The notes under the pieces were generated by a model that saw nothing but the letters and a program-made list of their open reading frames with translations, ran no database searches and was not told where the DNA came from. A program made the position numbers and the translations under genes. Of a DNA stretch of 26,079 bases, positions 7,736 to 16,711 are shown piece after piece. The stretch's first letter is position 1. Each line of letters begins with the position of its first letter. Origin of the DNA: DATFYI01 sp035315125 (lineage in GTDB: Bacteria; Chloroflexota; Anaerolineae; Anaerolineales; Anaerolineaceae). Where the stretch lies: contig DATFYI010000311.1 in NCBI GenBank assembly GCA_035315125.1, positions 1 to 26,079 on the forward strand, given 5' to 3'.

Positions 7736-8791
7736 ATGAAAGCAGCTTATTTAATCGGCGAAAGCCTGTTTGAAATTCGTGATATTCCTGTTCCGGAACC
7801 CCTGCCAGACGGAATTCTATTAAAGGTTGAGACCTGTGGGATATGTGGTTCAGACTTGCGGCGTTGGAAGGAAGGCCCTTACCCCGGCAGCGAACAGCTT
7901 GTGCCTGGGCACGAGGTAGCTGGTATCATCGAGGCGGTTGGGTCTGAGGTGAAAGACTACCGACCTGGCGAGCGCCTGGCGATAGCGCCGGATGTTCATT
8001 GCGGTACATGCTACTATTGCCAGCGTGGTTTGTACAACCTGTGTGATAACCTGCGGTTATTAGGAATCACTCCAGGCTATTCAGGTGGTTTTGCAGAAAA
8101 AATGGTCCTGACACGGCAGGTGCTTGAAAACGGCATAGTTCACCGCATGCCAGAGAACATGAGCTATCCTCAGGCTTCTTTTGCCGAGTCGTTAAGTTCG
8201 GTGCTGGCATGCCACGACAAAGCCGGAACCAGTCTGCGCGATACGGTGCTGGTGATGGGTGCCGGTCCAATTGGCTGCCTCCATATCGTTATCGCAAGGG
8301 CACGCGGGGCGCGGGTGATTCTATCTGAGCCCAGTGAAATTCGCCGCAACCTTGCGCAGGAATTTGGTCCTGATTTGGTGATTGATCCAACCCATGAAGA
8401 CGTAGTCGAGCGAGTCCGCCAGTACACAGGAGGGTTGGGTGCCGATATTGCTATTTGCGCCAACCCGGTTGCAGCTACCCAGGCCCAGGCTATCGAAGCT
8501 GTTCACAAGGCGGGCAGAGTCATCCTGTTCGGCGGACTACCGAAGACAAATCCATTGACATCACTAAATGGCAATCTAATTCATTACGGTGAAATCACTG
8601 TGGTTGGGGCTTTCTCTTATCATCCTACCTACCACCAACAGGCCCTCGACGTAATCAGCCGTGGGTTGATCCCGACAGATCGTTTTATCACCCACACATT
8701 TTCGTTGGAACAAATCAACACAGCCTTCAGCGCGGCTGCCGGTGGCCAGGCATTGAAGGTAATGGTAGAAATACAACAGACGAGAGGATAA
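7736..8791 (+). CDS. Zinc-dependent medium-chain alcohol dehydrogenase (polyol/sugar dehydrogenase)
   Basis: NAD(P)-dependent dehydrogenase of 351 residues, medium-chain (MDR) superfamily, sorbitol/threonine dehydrogenase branch. Catalytic zinc residues are visible: C34 in CGICGSD and H59-E60 in PGHE. The structural zinc loop is complete (C89, C92, C95, C103 in a C-x2-C-x2-C-x7-C pattern). Rossmann motif GAGPIG at 175-180, followed by ILSEPSE at the end of the second strand, where Glu may favour NAD. It likely oxidises a polyol or sugar-alcohol (possibly phosphorylated) to a ketose, or runs in reverse. It lies 10 bp after the isomerase and 6 bp before the DRL-like gene in one transcription unit. 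Exact substrate unknown; erythritol/threitol-, xylitol- or galactitol-type substrates are all possible. Confidence 0.9.
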   Translation: MKAAYLIGESLFEIRDIPVPEPLPDGILLKVETCGICGSDLRRWKEGPYPGSEQLVPGHEVAGIIEAVGSEVKDYRPGERLAIAPDVHCGTCYYCQRGLYNLCDNLRLLGITPGYSGGFAEKMVLTRQVLENGIVHRMPENMSYPQASFAESLSSVLACHDKAGTSLRDTVLVMGAGPIGCLHIVIARARGARVILSEPSEIRRNLAQEFGPDLVIDPTHEDVVERVRQYTGGLGADIAICANPVAATQAQAIEAVHKAGRVILFGGLPKTNPLTSLNGNLIHYGEITVVGAFSYHPTYHQQALDVISRGLIPTDRFITHTFSLEQINTAFSAAAGGQALKVMVEIQQTRG

Positions 8792-8797
8792 GTCCAG

Positions 8798-10144
8798 ATG
8801 ATTGGATTAAACCAGGAATTAGAAGAGCGAGAAGCATCCGGTAAACCCGTGCGGGTTGGGATGATCGGGGCCGGGCAGATGGGCACCGATGTCGTAGCCG
8901 AAACTAAGATGATGAAAGGCATCCAGGTAGTTGCAGCCGCGGATATCGCTATCGAACGGGCGCTTGAGGCCTACGAAATCGCCGAAATTAATGCAGAGGT
9001 GGTCATTGCCCGCACTCCTGAAGAAGCCGATGCGGCGGTTGCCGCCGGCAAACGGGTGGCAACCCAAGATTACCGCGTGATCACGGATATGAAAAATATA
9101 GACGTCATGCTGGAAGCGACCGGGGTTCCGGAGATCGGGACACGAGCAGCTTTACGAGCCGCTCGCCACGGACACGATCTTTCCATGATGAACGTTGAAA
9201 CTGACATAACAGTTGGTCCTCTTTTATATTGGTATGCCAGGCAAAAAGGCGTGTTATACGCTTTAGCAGCCGGTGATGAACCTGCTGCCTGCAAAGAACT
9301 GTACGATTTTGCGGATTCGCTCGGATTCACAATTGTGGCGATGGGCAAAGGCAAAAACAATCCATTAGACCGGCATGGAACCCCTACTGACCCGGCCGTA
9401 ATGAAGGAAGCTGCCCGGCGTGGGCTGAGCCCGAATATGCTGATCGAGTTTGTTGATGGTAGCAAAACAATGGTCGAGATGGCAGCTGTCTCTAACTCCA
9501 CCGGGCTGGTCCCGGATGTACGTGGCATGCATGGTCCGGAGACCAACCGGGATATCCTAAATAAGACGTTTGCTCTGAAAGAGGATGGGGGAATATTAAA
9601 CAAAATGGGAGTTGTCGATTTTGGGGTAGGCCATGTCGCACCTGGCGTTTTTGCCATAGTGCGCACCGATCATCCCCGTTTACGACAGGCAATGATCTTG
9701 CGAGATATGGGCAACGGACCCTACTATACCCTTTTCCGCCCATTCCACCTATGCAGCATCGAGGTTCCTTTGACCTGCGCCATGTTAACCATCCGCAAGA
9801 AACCCAATATGGTCCCGCTTAACCGGCTGGTCTCCGAAGTATTTGCAGTAGCCAAACACGATTTGATGCCCGGAGACGTTCTGGATGGGATTGGCGGAAC
9901 GGCCTATTACAGCCTGATCGACACCTTTGAAAACGCCAAAACCGAAAATTTGCTGCCGATTGGTTTAGCAAAGGGGGCTAAAGTTCTTCATCCTATCCAG
10001 ATTGATAGACCAATTTCGTGTAGTGATGTGGAAATCAAGCCCTCCACTGTGCTGGATTTGCGCCGGTTGCAGGATAGCTGGTTTGAGGGAAATGTTGGCG
10101 ATTCAGAACTGCTGGCTGCCATCGATACCCTGGCGACTGATTGA
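8798..10144 (+). CDS. DXP-reductoisomerase-like (DRL) / SAF-domain NAD(P)-dependent oxidoreductase
   Basis: Oxidoreductase of 448 residues with a homoserine-dehydrogenase-like NAD(P) domain (GAGQMG, 24-29), a central domain with the diagnostic GKGKNNPLDRHGTP and VEFVDGSKTMVEM stretches, and a C-terminal SAF-like part (KHDLMPGDVLDGIGG). This is the family of DRL, the alternative 1-deoxy-D-xylulose 5-phosphate reductoisomerase first described from Brucella. That enzyme makes 2-C-methyl-erythritol 4-phosphate by intramolecular rearrangement plus reduction. Many homologues sit in sugar-degradation operons and have unproven roles. Here the neighbours are a polyol dehydrogenase, isomerases and kinases, so a catabolic role on a ketose or branched polyol phosphate is likelier than isoprenoid synthesis. 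Spacing of 6 bp from the dehydrogenase shows co-transcription. Family call is firm; the reaction is open. Confidence 0.82.
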   Translation: MIGLNQELEEREASGKPVRVGMIGAGQMGTDVVAETKMMKGIQVVAAADIAIERALEAYEIAEINAEVVIARTPEEADAAVAAGKRVATQDYRVITDMKNIDVMLEATGVPEIGTRAALRAARHGHDLSMMNVETDITVGPLLYWYARQKGVLYALAAGDEPAACKELYDFADSLGFTIVAMGKGKNNPLDRHGTPTDPAVMKEAARRGLSPNMLIEFVDGSKTMVEMAAVSNSTGLVPDVRGMHGPETNRDILNKTFALKEDGGILNKMGVVDFGVGHVAPGVFAIVRTDHPRLRQAMILRDMGNGPYYTLFRPFHLCSIEVPLTCAMLTIRKKPNMVPLNRLVSEVFAVAKHDLMPGDVLDGIGGTAYYSLIDTFENAKTENLLPIGLAKGAKVLHPIQIDRPISCSDVEIKPSTVLDLRRLQDSWFEGNVGDSELLAAIDTLATD

Positions 10145-10189
10145 GAAAAACTAATCTATTCCGTTCATCTGATGAGAGGAGCGTAAATT

Positions 10190-11599
10190 ATGGCACGAGC
10201 TACTTTGGGAGTAATTGTTGGAAATCGAGATTTCTTTCCTGACCGATTGGTCACCGAAGGCCGCCAGGACATCCTGACCCTGTTCAAGGAACTGGATATT
10301 GAGCCAGTGATTTTAAAAGAAACCGATACCAAACTCGGTTCGGTAGAGACCTACAGCCATGCAAAAGCTTGCGCCGAGCTCTTTCGCCAGAACCGCGATC
10401 GCATCGATGGCATTCTGGTAACCCTGCCAAACTTTGGCGATGAAGGCGGTGTGGCAGAAGCGATCAAAATGTCCGGACTGAATGTGCCGATCCTGGTGCA
10501 AGCCTATCCGGATGATCTGGACCAGTTCAACTTGGAGCGCCGCCGGGATGCTTTCTGCGGCAAGATTTCTGTGTGTAACAATTTACGACAATATGGCTAT
10601 GCCTATACCCTGACCGAACTGCATACCGTTCACCCGCTCAACCCCAGTTTTCGCAAAGACCTCGAAAAATTTGTGGGCATTTGTAGCGTGGTCAAGGGGA
10701 TGCGTAGTGTGCGTCTGGGTTTGGTGGGCGCTCGCCCGAACAATTTTAAGACCGTCCGTTTTAGTGAGAAACTTTTACAATCCTACGGCATTACGGTTTG
10801 CACAATTGACCTCTCCGAAATCTTCGGCGATGCAAAACGGATTCCAGACGACGATCTGCGGGTTAAGACCAAGCTGGGCGAAATAACCAGCTATCTTAAG
10901 ACAACCGGCGTGCCTTCTGAATCGCTGGTGCGCATGGCCAAACTTGGGATTGTCCTGTCAGATTGGATGAGCGCCAATGACCTGCAAGCCAGCGCTTTGC
11001 AATGTTGGGACTCAATCCAGAAAAACTATGGAGTCAATGCCTGCACTTTGATGAGCATGATGAGCGACCAATTAATGCCCAGCGCTTGCGAGACGGATAT
11101 TACCGGGGTGGCTTCGATGTATGCCCTGCAGCTGGCATCCAAAAAACCCAGCGCATTGGTTGATTGGAATAACAATTACGGTGATGACCCGGATAAGGTG
11201 GTGTTTTTCCACTGTGGCAACTGGGCAAAGAGCTTCCTGCCCGGAATTGAAATGAAAACTGCCGAAATCCTGGCGACTACCCTGGGTGAGCGCAATACTT
11301 ATGGTGCAGTAGCCGGACGTGTTCCGCCGGGACCGGTCACTTTTGCCCGCATCACTACTGACGATGTAGATGGCATGATCCGAACCTATGTAGGTGAAGG
11401 TCGTTTTACCGATGACCCATTGGATACCTTTGGCAGCCGGGCAGTCGTTTCCATACCGGGTTTACAAAAGATGATGCACTATATTTGCAAGAATGGCTTT
11501 GAGCATCATGCCGCCATGAACGGTTCATTATCGGCGGATATTCTGGCGGAAGCCTTCGAGAATTATTTCGGTTGGGAAGTTTATCAGCATCAAGGGTAA
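10190..11599 (+). CDS. L-fucose/L-arabinose isomerase-like protein
   Basis: Cytoplasmic protein of 469 residues of the fucose-isomerase-like class (COG2407 type), which interconverts aldoses and ketoses using Mn2+. Shorter than classical L-fucose isomerase (about 590 residues), as is common for this sub-class. Seen: N-terminal TLGVIVGNRDFFP strand-loop, DGILVTLPNFGDEGG, a central VRLGLVGARPNNF strand, the CETDITGVASMYALQL segment (candidate metal-binding Glu/Asp), and the HCGNWAKSF motif of the C-terminal domain. It is followed 3 bp later by an FGGY kinase, so the usual isomerase-then-kinase order (as in xylose, arabinose and fucose use) is likely: aldose to ketose, then phosphorylation. The true substrate is unknown; D-apiose, tetroses or deoxy sugars are conceivable. 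Confidence 0.85.
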   Translation: MARATLGVIVGNRDFFPDRLVTEGRQDILTLFKELDIEPVILKETDTKLGSVETYSHAKACAELFRQNRDRIDGILVTLPNFGDEGGVAEAIKMSGLNVPILVQAYPDDLDQFNLERRRDAFCGKISVCNNLRQYGYAYTLTELHTVHPLNPSFRKDLEKFVGICSVVKGMRSVRLGLVGARPNNFKTVRFSEKLLQSYGITVCTIDLSEIFGDAKRIPDDDLRVKTKLGEITSYLKTTGVPSESLVRMAKLGIVLSDWMSANDLQASALQCWDSIQKNYGVNACTLMSMMSDQLMPSACETDITGVASMYALQLASKKPSALVDWNNNYGDDPDKVVFFHCGNWAKSFLPGIEMKTAEILATTLGERNTYGAVAGRVPPGPVTFARITTDDVDGMIRTYVGEGRFTDDPLDTFGSRAVVSIPGLQKMMHYICKNGFEHHAAMNGSLSADILAEAFENYFGWEVYQHQG

Positions 11600-11602
11600 T
11601 CT

Positions 11603-13123
11603 ATGAACTTGATCGGTCTGGATATCGGCACGACCGGCTGTAAGGCTTCGCTGTTTGCAGACGACGGCCAGCTGTTGGGCAGCGCCAGCCGGGAATATCC
11701 GGTGGATATTCCGCAGCCGGGTTGGGCGGAGCAGAATGCTGAGCGGGTCTGGCGGCTGGCGCAGGAAGCTTTGCGCCAGGTGCTGGCTGCCGCAGGGATC
11801 TGCCGGGTCGCAGCACTGGGGCTGTCAGTCCAGGGCGAAGCGGTCATGCCGGTCGATGCGGACGGGCAGGCTCTTCGCCCAGCTATCCTGGGCATGGACA
11901 CCCGCACCGGCACACAAAACGAATGGCTGTCCGAACGCTTTGGGGCGGAGTACCTGTTCCAGCACACCGGTATGCCGGTCCATACCATCAATACACTGCC
12001 AAAGTTGCTCTGGTTGAAACAAAATGAGCCGGAAATCTGGAAGCAGGCCGCCTATTTCCGCCTTTATGAAGATTTCTTGATCCAAAAGATGACCGGCAAG
12101 GCTTTGATCAGTCGCTGCCTGGCCTCTCGCACCCAGTTATTCGATCTGCCGGCGGATGATTGGTCGGATAAGATTTTGCAGGTTATCCAATTGGATAGGA
12201 GTCGGCTCTCCACAGTCAGTCCCTCTGGAGTAGCCGCCGGTGAAATGCTGCCGGATCTGGCAGAAGGGCTGGGTTTGAAAAACCGCCCGCTGGTGGTTAC
12301 CGGTGGGCATGATCAGGCCTGCGGAGCGCTGGGCGTTGGGTTAGTGCGTCCCGGTCTTTCGATGGTATCAACAGGTACGGCGGAGGTCATGGAAGTTGCA
12401 CTGGCAACCCCGACTCTCACTTCTCCGCTCGAGCGGGGAAACATATCTGTCTATGCACATGTGGTAACCGGGCTTTACTTGGCGATGACCTTGAACCACA
12501 GTGGTGGTTTGGTGTTGCGCTGGTTCCGCGATTCATTTTGCAAGGAGGAAATGAACCTGGCCGAAGCGCAGCATCAAGATCCCTATGACCTAATTTTCGA
12601 GGACGTTGTCCGAGGACCATCACCTTTGCTATTGGTGCCGCATTTTGCCGGAAGCGGGACACCTGATTTTGATACTCAATCCAAAGGTGTATTAATTGGG
12701 TTGACCTTCGCAACGACCAGACAGGATATCGCCAAGGCCATATTGGAAGGATTAACGTTCGAATTGCGCTACAACCTGGAAGTGCTAAAAGCCGGTCAGG
12801 TAGATATTAAGGAGCTACGCGCCATTGGTGGGGGAGCAAGGTCTAAGTTGTGGTTGCAGATTAAGGCCGATGTGACCGGTATCCCTGTATGTGCACCAAA
12901 GGTTACCGAAGCAGCATCCTGGGGCGCAGCTATTCTAGGCGGTATAGCGGCGGGTTGTTTTTCCAGCCCACTGGAAGGAGTCGAACGGGCTTTAGAATTT
13001 AATGCATTTGTTGAACCTGACCCACACCAGCAAGCACTTTATGAACCTCGTTACCATCTCTATAGAAGTTTATACCCACTTTTAAAACAAGTCCTCCATG
13101 AGGTAGGTAAGGTGGAAAAGTAA
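11603..13123 (+). CDS. FGGY-family carbohydrate kinase (xylulokinase-like)
   Basis: ATP-dependent kinase of 506 residues, normal for the family (xylulokinase, erythritol kinase, LsrK, apulose kinase). Seen: phosphate-1 motif LDIGTTGCKASLF (6-18), substrate-side GMDTRTG (97-103), catalytic aspartate in GGHDQACG (D237), adenosine motif VSTGTAEV and C-terminal GGGARSKLW (409-417). It lies 3 bp after the isomerase and probably phosphorylates its ketose product, or a polyol. It is the last gene before the 785-bp gap, and the reading frame ends with no clear terminator after it. The N-terminal quarter looks more GC-rich than the rest of the gene by eye. Substrate not identifiable from motifs alone. 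Confidence 0.93.
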   Translation: MNLIGLDIGTTGCKASLFADDGQLLGSASREYPVDIPQPGWAEQNAERVWRLAQEALRQVLAAAGICRVAALGLSVQGEAVMPVDADGQALRPAILGMDTRTGTQNEWLSERFGAEYLFQHTGMPVHTINTLPKLLWLKQNEPEIWKQAAYFRLYEDFLIQKMTGKALISRCLASRTQLFDLPADDWSDKILQVIQLDRSRLSTVSPSGVAAGEMLPDLAEGLGLKNRPLVVTGGHDQACGALGVGLVRPGLSMVSTGTAEVMEVALATPTLTSPLERGNISVYAHVVTGLYLAMTLNHSGGLVLRWFRDSFCKEEMNLAEAQHQDPYDLIFEDVVRGPSPLLLVPHFAGSGTPDFDTQSKGVLIGLTFATTRQDIAKAILEGLTFELRYNLEVLKAGQVDIKELRAIGGGARSKLWLQIKADVTGIPVCAPKVTEAASWGAAILGGIAAGCFSSPLEGVERALEFNAFVEPDPHQQALYEPRYHLYRSLYPLLKQVLHEVGKVEK

Positions 13124-13451
13124 GAATAAGTTATCTTGAAAATGGTCAGTTGGATTCGTATTAGGCCAAATCGGCTGGTCAGCATAACGCCTTTTTGACG
13201 GGCTTGAAAGAAAATTGGACCGTACCTTAATAATCGATATTGAAATGGCTTTAAACTCGTGCTATAATCAACAAAACGTTTACGCAAAGGTTTTTATATA
13301 CATCGCAGTCCACTTGGAAATGGTGGAGCGCATGTCAATATGTAGGGGCATACTGACTGCTATATTTCTCGACACCCCGTCCTTTTTTTATATTAAATTT
13401 CATTGCAAGGCCAGTACTTCTCCAGTTTATTTAGATAGGTCTGTTCGCCTA

Positions 13452-13501
13452 TTGACACGAGTATATTAATCTCTATAATTATAGATGACACGAGTAAATT
13501 A
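13452..13501 (+). promoter_or_regulatory. Consensus promoter with paired direct repeat upstream of the ABC importer
   Basis: TTGACA (13452-13457), a 16-bp spacer, and TATAAT (13474-13479). The 16-mer TGACACGAGTATATTA (13453-13468) overlaps the -35, and its copy TGACACGAGTAAATTA (13486-13501, one mismatch) overlaps the expected start site. The copies start 33 bp apart, about three helical turns, so two protein dimers could bind on the same face and shut the promoter. The regulator is unknown; the repeat differs from both operator types near position 6000. Confidence 0.7.
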
Positions 13502-13533
13502 TATTCACTCTCATACTAAGAAAATTCGCAGAT

Positions 13534-13545
13534 GTGAAAATATGT
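13534..13545 (+). promoter_or_regulatory. Possible second SorC-type operator half-site
   Basis: GTGAAAATATGT matches the SorC-operon repeat ATGAAAATATTT at 10 of 12 positions. It lies about 55 bp after the transporter -10. The match is short and AT-rich in an AT-rich region, so chance is a real alternative. Confidence 0.3.
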
Positions 13546-13908
13546 GCAATAATTTACTCTCTAAAAAACCAATCCCAATCCTTATTGTTTACGGTTATTA
13601 ACTCAAAATTATCCATAATCGATTTTGCTGGCGCTATAGCTTTTAGAAATTCTTCCACTTCCGATTGCAGGTTTATGTCCCCTGATCGAAAAATCACCTG
13701 CAAACAACTTGATGCCAATACAGGCGTGATTGTAATCTGTGTAAGCAATTAGCTCGCTAGGTAGCGAACAAAGGCGACTGAGCTTGAGAGGAGGTGCGCG
13801 AGAGAGAAAGATAACAGACCGGTAAATATCGACCGTCGCAAAAACCATGCTCGTGGTTCATTGCCTATTGGACAAATAAAAAATAGATAGAAGGAGAAAA
13901 GAAAAGTT

Positions 13909-15057
13909 ATGAAAAACCGAATGCTGTTTGTTGGAACTTTAATCCTGTTGGCATCCATGCTTCTGAGTGCCTGCCAGCCTGCCGCCCCGGCTCCAACGGC
14001 CGCCCCGGCTGCGACCGCCGCACCGCAAATCGTCGTCCAGACCCAAATAGTTCAATCAACTGTCGTGGTCATGGAAACTGCTGTTCCGCAGAAGAAAACT
14101 ATCACCATTGGCTATGCTGCCCCGGGCCTGGTTGGCGGGCAAATTAACATCCAAGAGACCTTGCTCCGCTATGCTCAAAAAATGGGATGGCAGGTGTCGG
14201 TTACCAACTCAAACGGTGATGCCCAGAAGCAAAATGATGATATCGATTATTTGATCTCCCAGGGTGTCAGCGCCATTGTGGCCGTACCTCAGGACAGCGC
14301 TGCGATTTGCGCTGGTATTGCAAAGGCTAAGGCCGCCAATATCCCCTTCTACACCATTGACCGCGCTCCAACCGGCTGTGCCGCCAATATGACCATCGAA
14401 TCCGATAATGTCCTCGCCGGTCAGCAGGCTGGGCAGGCAATGGTCGATGCCATCAAAGCGAAAAACGGCTCCGAGACGGGCACTGTGCTGGAGATTACCG
14501 GCGACTTGGGCCAGGATGTTGGTCAGAAACGCCGCGATGGTTTCCACAGTGTCGTGGATAAATATCCGAACATCAAAGTGATCCAGAAGGTCGGTAACTG
14601 GGATGCCGCAGTAGGCGCCACAGCAGTACGTGATGTTTTGACCGCTACCCCAACCCTGGATGGAATCTACATGGCCTCGGATGCTGTTTATATTTCAGGC
14701 ACCCTGTCTGAGCTCAAGGCCGCCAATAAGCTGTTCAAGGTCGGCGTAAAAGGGCACGTCATTTTGACTTCCGTCGACGGCTCTCCCGCTGGCGTCCAGG
14801 CAATCAAAGATGGCTGGGGGGATGAATCATCTAATCAACCTATTCCCGATTTTGGCCTGATCGTGAACTTCATTCAGCAGGAATTGAATGGCAAACCGGT
14901 TCAGGAAGGTCAATTTACCCAAACTGGTGCCTTATGGTCCCCTGCACAAATCGCGAAGAATTCTGACGGCACCATGACTTGCATGTTAGCCACTACCCCT
15001 GTAACAGCCGCCAACGCCGCCAATCCAGCTCTGTGGGCGAATTACGTGGTCAAGTAA
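13909..15057 (+). CDS. Sugar ABC transporter substrate-binding lipoprotein
   Basis: Periplasmic-binding-protein-like lipoprotein of 382 residues, type I fold (ribose/galactose/AI-2 binding class). Signal peptide with positive start (MKNR), hydrophobic core and lipobox LLSAC with the modified cysteine at 22. Then comes a Pro/Ala/Thr-rich spacer (23-39), typical of Chloroflexota surface lipoproteins, and a Thr/Gln/Val stretch to about residue 60. The folded part begins at ITIGYAAPGLVGG and includes the repeated-sugar-binding-protein pattern DYLISQGVSAIVAVPQDS and IPFYTIDRAPTGC. AAGGAG lies 12 nt before the ATG, rather far but strong. It captures the external sugar and delivers it to the two permeases encoded downstream. 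The ligand cannot be named; GHVILTSVDGSPAGVQAI is the hinge-proximal ligand region of the family. Confidence 0.93.
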   Translation: MKNRMLFVGTLILLASMLLSACQPAAPAPTAAPAATAAPQIVVQTQIVQSTVVVMETAVPQKKTITIGYAAPGLVGGQINIQETLLRYAQKMGWQVSVTNSNGDAQKQNDDIDYLISQGVSAIVAVPQDSAAICAGIAKAKAANIPFYTIDRAPTGCAANMTIESDNVLAGQQAGQAMVDAIKAKNGSETGTVLEITGDLGQDVGQKRRDGFHSVVDKYPNIKVIQKVGNWDAAVGATAVRDVLTATPTLDGIYMASDAVYISGTLSELKAANKLFKVGVKGHVILTSVDGSPAGVQAIKDGWGDESSNQPIPDFGLIVNFIQQELNGKPVQEGQFTQTGALWSPAQIAKNSDGTMTCMLATTPVTAANAANPALWANYVVK

Positions 15058-15097
15058 CTTACAGCTTTCCAAAAATCACTCAATAGTATTTAAAATC

Positions 15098-15135
15098 CTG
15101 CCCCGTGCTCGTTTGAGCCTTTCAGCACGGGGCAG
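15098..15135 (+). terminator. Strong stem-loop between binding-protein and ATPase genes
   Basis: CTGCCCCGTGCT (15098-15109) and AGCACGGGGCAG (15124-15135) form a perfect 12-bp GC-rich stem with a 14-nt loop. There is no clean T-run afterwards (only GATTTT further on), so it is probably an attenuating or mRNA 3'-end-protecting hairpin. Such structures let the binding protein be made in excess over the membrane components. Confidence 0.7.
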
Positions 15136-15190
15136 ATCCAAGATTTTCCCGATTACCAACGGGCTTAATATATAAAGAAGAGCGGACCTT

Positions 15191-16711
15191 ATGATTGCAT
15201 CGGATAGCCCATCAGTAATTCAAATGCAAGATATCGTTAAGAACTTCCCCGGCGTACGAGCACTGGACCATGTCAATTTTGAATTGAAACGCGGCGAATT
15301 GCGCTCCTTAGTAGGGAAAAACGGGGCGGGTAAGAGCACTTTGATGAATGTTTTAACAGGCATTTACCAGCCAGATCAAGGGAATATCATCGTAAATGGT
15401 GAATCCATTCACCCGATGACGACCGAGCGGGCCAGGCAATTGGGGATTGCTTATGTTCACCAACATTCTCAACTCGTTCCAGCCCTTTCAATCGCAGAGA
15501 ACATCTTTTTAGGCAGCCCGCTTACCCACAATGGTGGATTTGTGGATTGGAAACAATTGATTGCGGAAGCTTCCAAACAGCTAAAGACGCTCGGCCTGGG
15601 GATTGACGTCGAACGAAAAGTAGAAGATCTGACGGTTGCGGAAAAGCAAATTATCGAAATTGCCAAAGCCTTGTTTGCAAAAGCCCACACGATTATCCTG
15701 GACGAGGCGACAGCTCCCTTGCCCAAGGAGGAAGTCAATATGTTGTTTGACTTTGTGCGGCTGCAGGGCGAGCAAGGCGTAGCATTCGTTTATATTTCCC
15801 ACTATCTCGAAGAAGTATTTGAGCTGTGTGAGGCGGTCACTGTTATGCGTGATGGCCAGATCGTTGGAGATTATAAAGTTTGTGATCTTGACCAGTCGGA
15901 ATTGATTCGACTGATCAGTGGAGCACGGGTGGAGCAGTTCCATCGTGAATCGCACAAAACACATCGAAAACCGGCCCTGGAGGTCCAAGGCCTGACACGT
16001 CCCGGTTTTTACAAGGATATCCATCTGACGATTTGTGAGGGCGAGGTGGTCGGCCTGACCGGGTTGGAGGGATGCGGAAAAGCCAACCTGGGGCGTGGTC
16101 TGTATTCGCTCGAGCCTCGTGGTAATGGAAAAGTCTTATTGTGTGGCACACCGTTTTCTCCCAGCGAACCCGAACAGGCACTTAACGCAGGGGTGGCTTA
16201 CCTTCCCCGCGACCGGCATGGGATGGGCATCGTAGGGATACGGCCGGTTGGGGAAAATATTACCCTTTCTATCCTCAGACGGTTAATTAATCGGTTTGGT
16301 TTGTTGGAAACCAGTAAAGAACGCAGCCATATTAGTTACTATGTCCAAAAGTTAGGCATAAAAACAACCTCGGTCAACCAGCCGGTGGATTTCCTGAGCG
16401 GCGGCAACCAACAAAAAGTTGTATTCGCCAAGCTGGTATCCACCCAGCCTAAAGTCCTTTTTCTGGATGAGCCTACCCAGGGTGTCGATGTTCAGGCCAA
16501 GGTCGAGATCATGAAGATCGTCGACCAACTGGCTGAACAAGGCGTGGCGATAGTTTATATTTCCGAAGAAATTCGTGAGATGCTGGATATATGTGATCGC
16601 ATTCTGGTCATGTACAACGGCGAAATCTCCACGGAATTCAAGGCTGGCGACCCGAATTACAGTGCTGACCAGATCCTGATGGCCGTGGAAGGAGAGCGGG
16701 TGGTCCTATGA
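15191..16711 (+). CDS. Sugar ABC transporter ATP-binding protein (double-NBD, CUT2 type)
   Basis: Cytoplasmic ATPase of 506 residues with two tandem nucleotide-binding domains, as in RbsA/MglA/LsrA. First domain: Walker A GKNGAGKST (42-50), signature LTVAEKQ (146-152, in place of LSGGQ, as is usual for this family), Walker B ILDE (168-171) in the slightly unusual DEATAPL. Second domain: degenerate Walker A GLEGCGKA (290-297), full signature LSGGNQQ (401-407), Walker B LFLDE (422-426). The asymmetry is a known trait of the CUT2 class. It energises import through the two permeases that follow and overlaps the first by 4 bp (ATGA). Starts 133 bp after the binding-protein stop, past a strong stem-loop. 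Confidence 0.94.
   Translation: MIASDSPSVIQMQDIVKNFPGVRALDHVNFELKRGELRSLVGKNGAGKSTLMNVLTGIYQPDQGNIIVNGESIHPMTTERARQLGIAYVHQHSQLVPALSIAENIFLGSPLTHNGGFVDWKQLIAEASKQLKTLGLGIDVERKVEDLTVAEKQIIEIAKALFAKAHTIILDEATAPLPKEEVNMLFDFVRLQGEQGVAFVYISHYLEEVFELCEAVTVMRDGQIVGDYKVCDLDQSELIRLISGARVEQFHRESHKTHRKPALEVQGLTRPGFYKDIHLTICEGEVVGLTGLEGCGKANLGRGLYSLEPRGNGKVLLCGTPFSPSEPEQALNAGVAYLPRDRHGMGIVGIRPVGENITLSILRRLINRFGLLETSKERSHISYYVQKLGIKTTSVNQPVDFLSGGNQQKVVFAKLVSTQPKVLFLDEPTQGVDVQAKVEIMKIVDQLAEQGVAIVYISEEIREMLDICDRILVMYNGEISTEFKAGDPNYSADQILMAVEGERVVL

Larger units (their letters stand above)
13124..13908. other. 785-bp AT-rich intergenic region with transporter promoter and long leader
   Basis: No convincing gene on either strand; the short open frames lack ribosome sites and known motifs. 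It is clearly more AT-rich than the flanking genes. It holds a consensus promoter (13452-13479), two copies of TGACACGAGTAWATTA (13453-13468, 13486-13501), a SorC-like box (13534-13545), a small palindrome TCGCTA-GG-TAGCGA (13754-13767), and a weak hairpin (13838-13864, AACCA/TGGTT stem inside GCAA/TTGC). If the promoter is used, the transporter mRNA has a leader of about 420 nt, long enough for a structured control element. I do not recognise a known riboswitch. Confidence 0.7.

Noticed and set aside
8798..10144. DRL-like gene as the housekeeping isoprenoid (MEP pathway) enzyme
   Set aside because: It sits in the middle of an inducible sugar operon with no other isoprenoid gene nearby, so a catabolic role is more likely, although it cannot be excluded.
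13124..13210. Possible terminator after the FGGY kinase (CTTTTT run after a GGC/GGTC-rich stretch)
   Set aside because: No stable complementary stem could be paired directly before the T-run.
13554..13748. 64-codon minus-strand open frame in the intergenic gap
   Set aside because: It begins with TTG, lacks a ribosome site, overlaps an open frame on the other strand, shows no recognisable motif, and lies in an AT-rich regulatory region.
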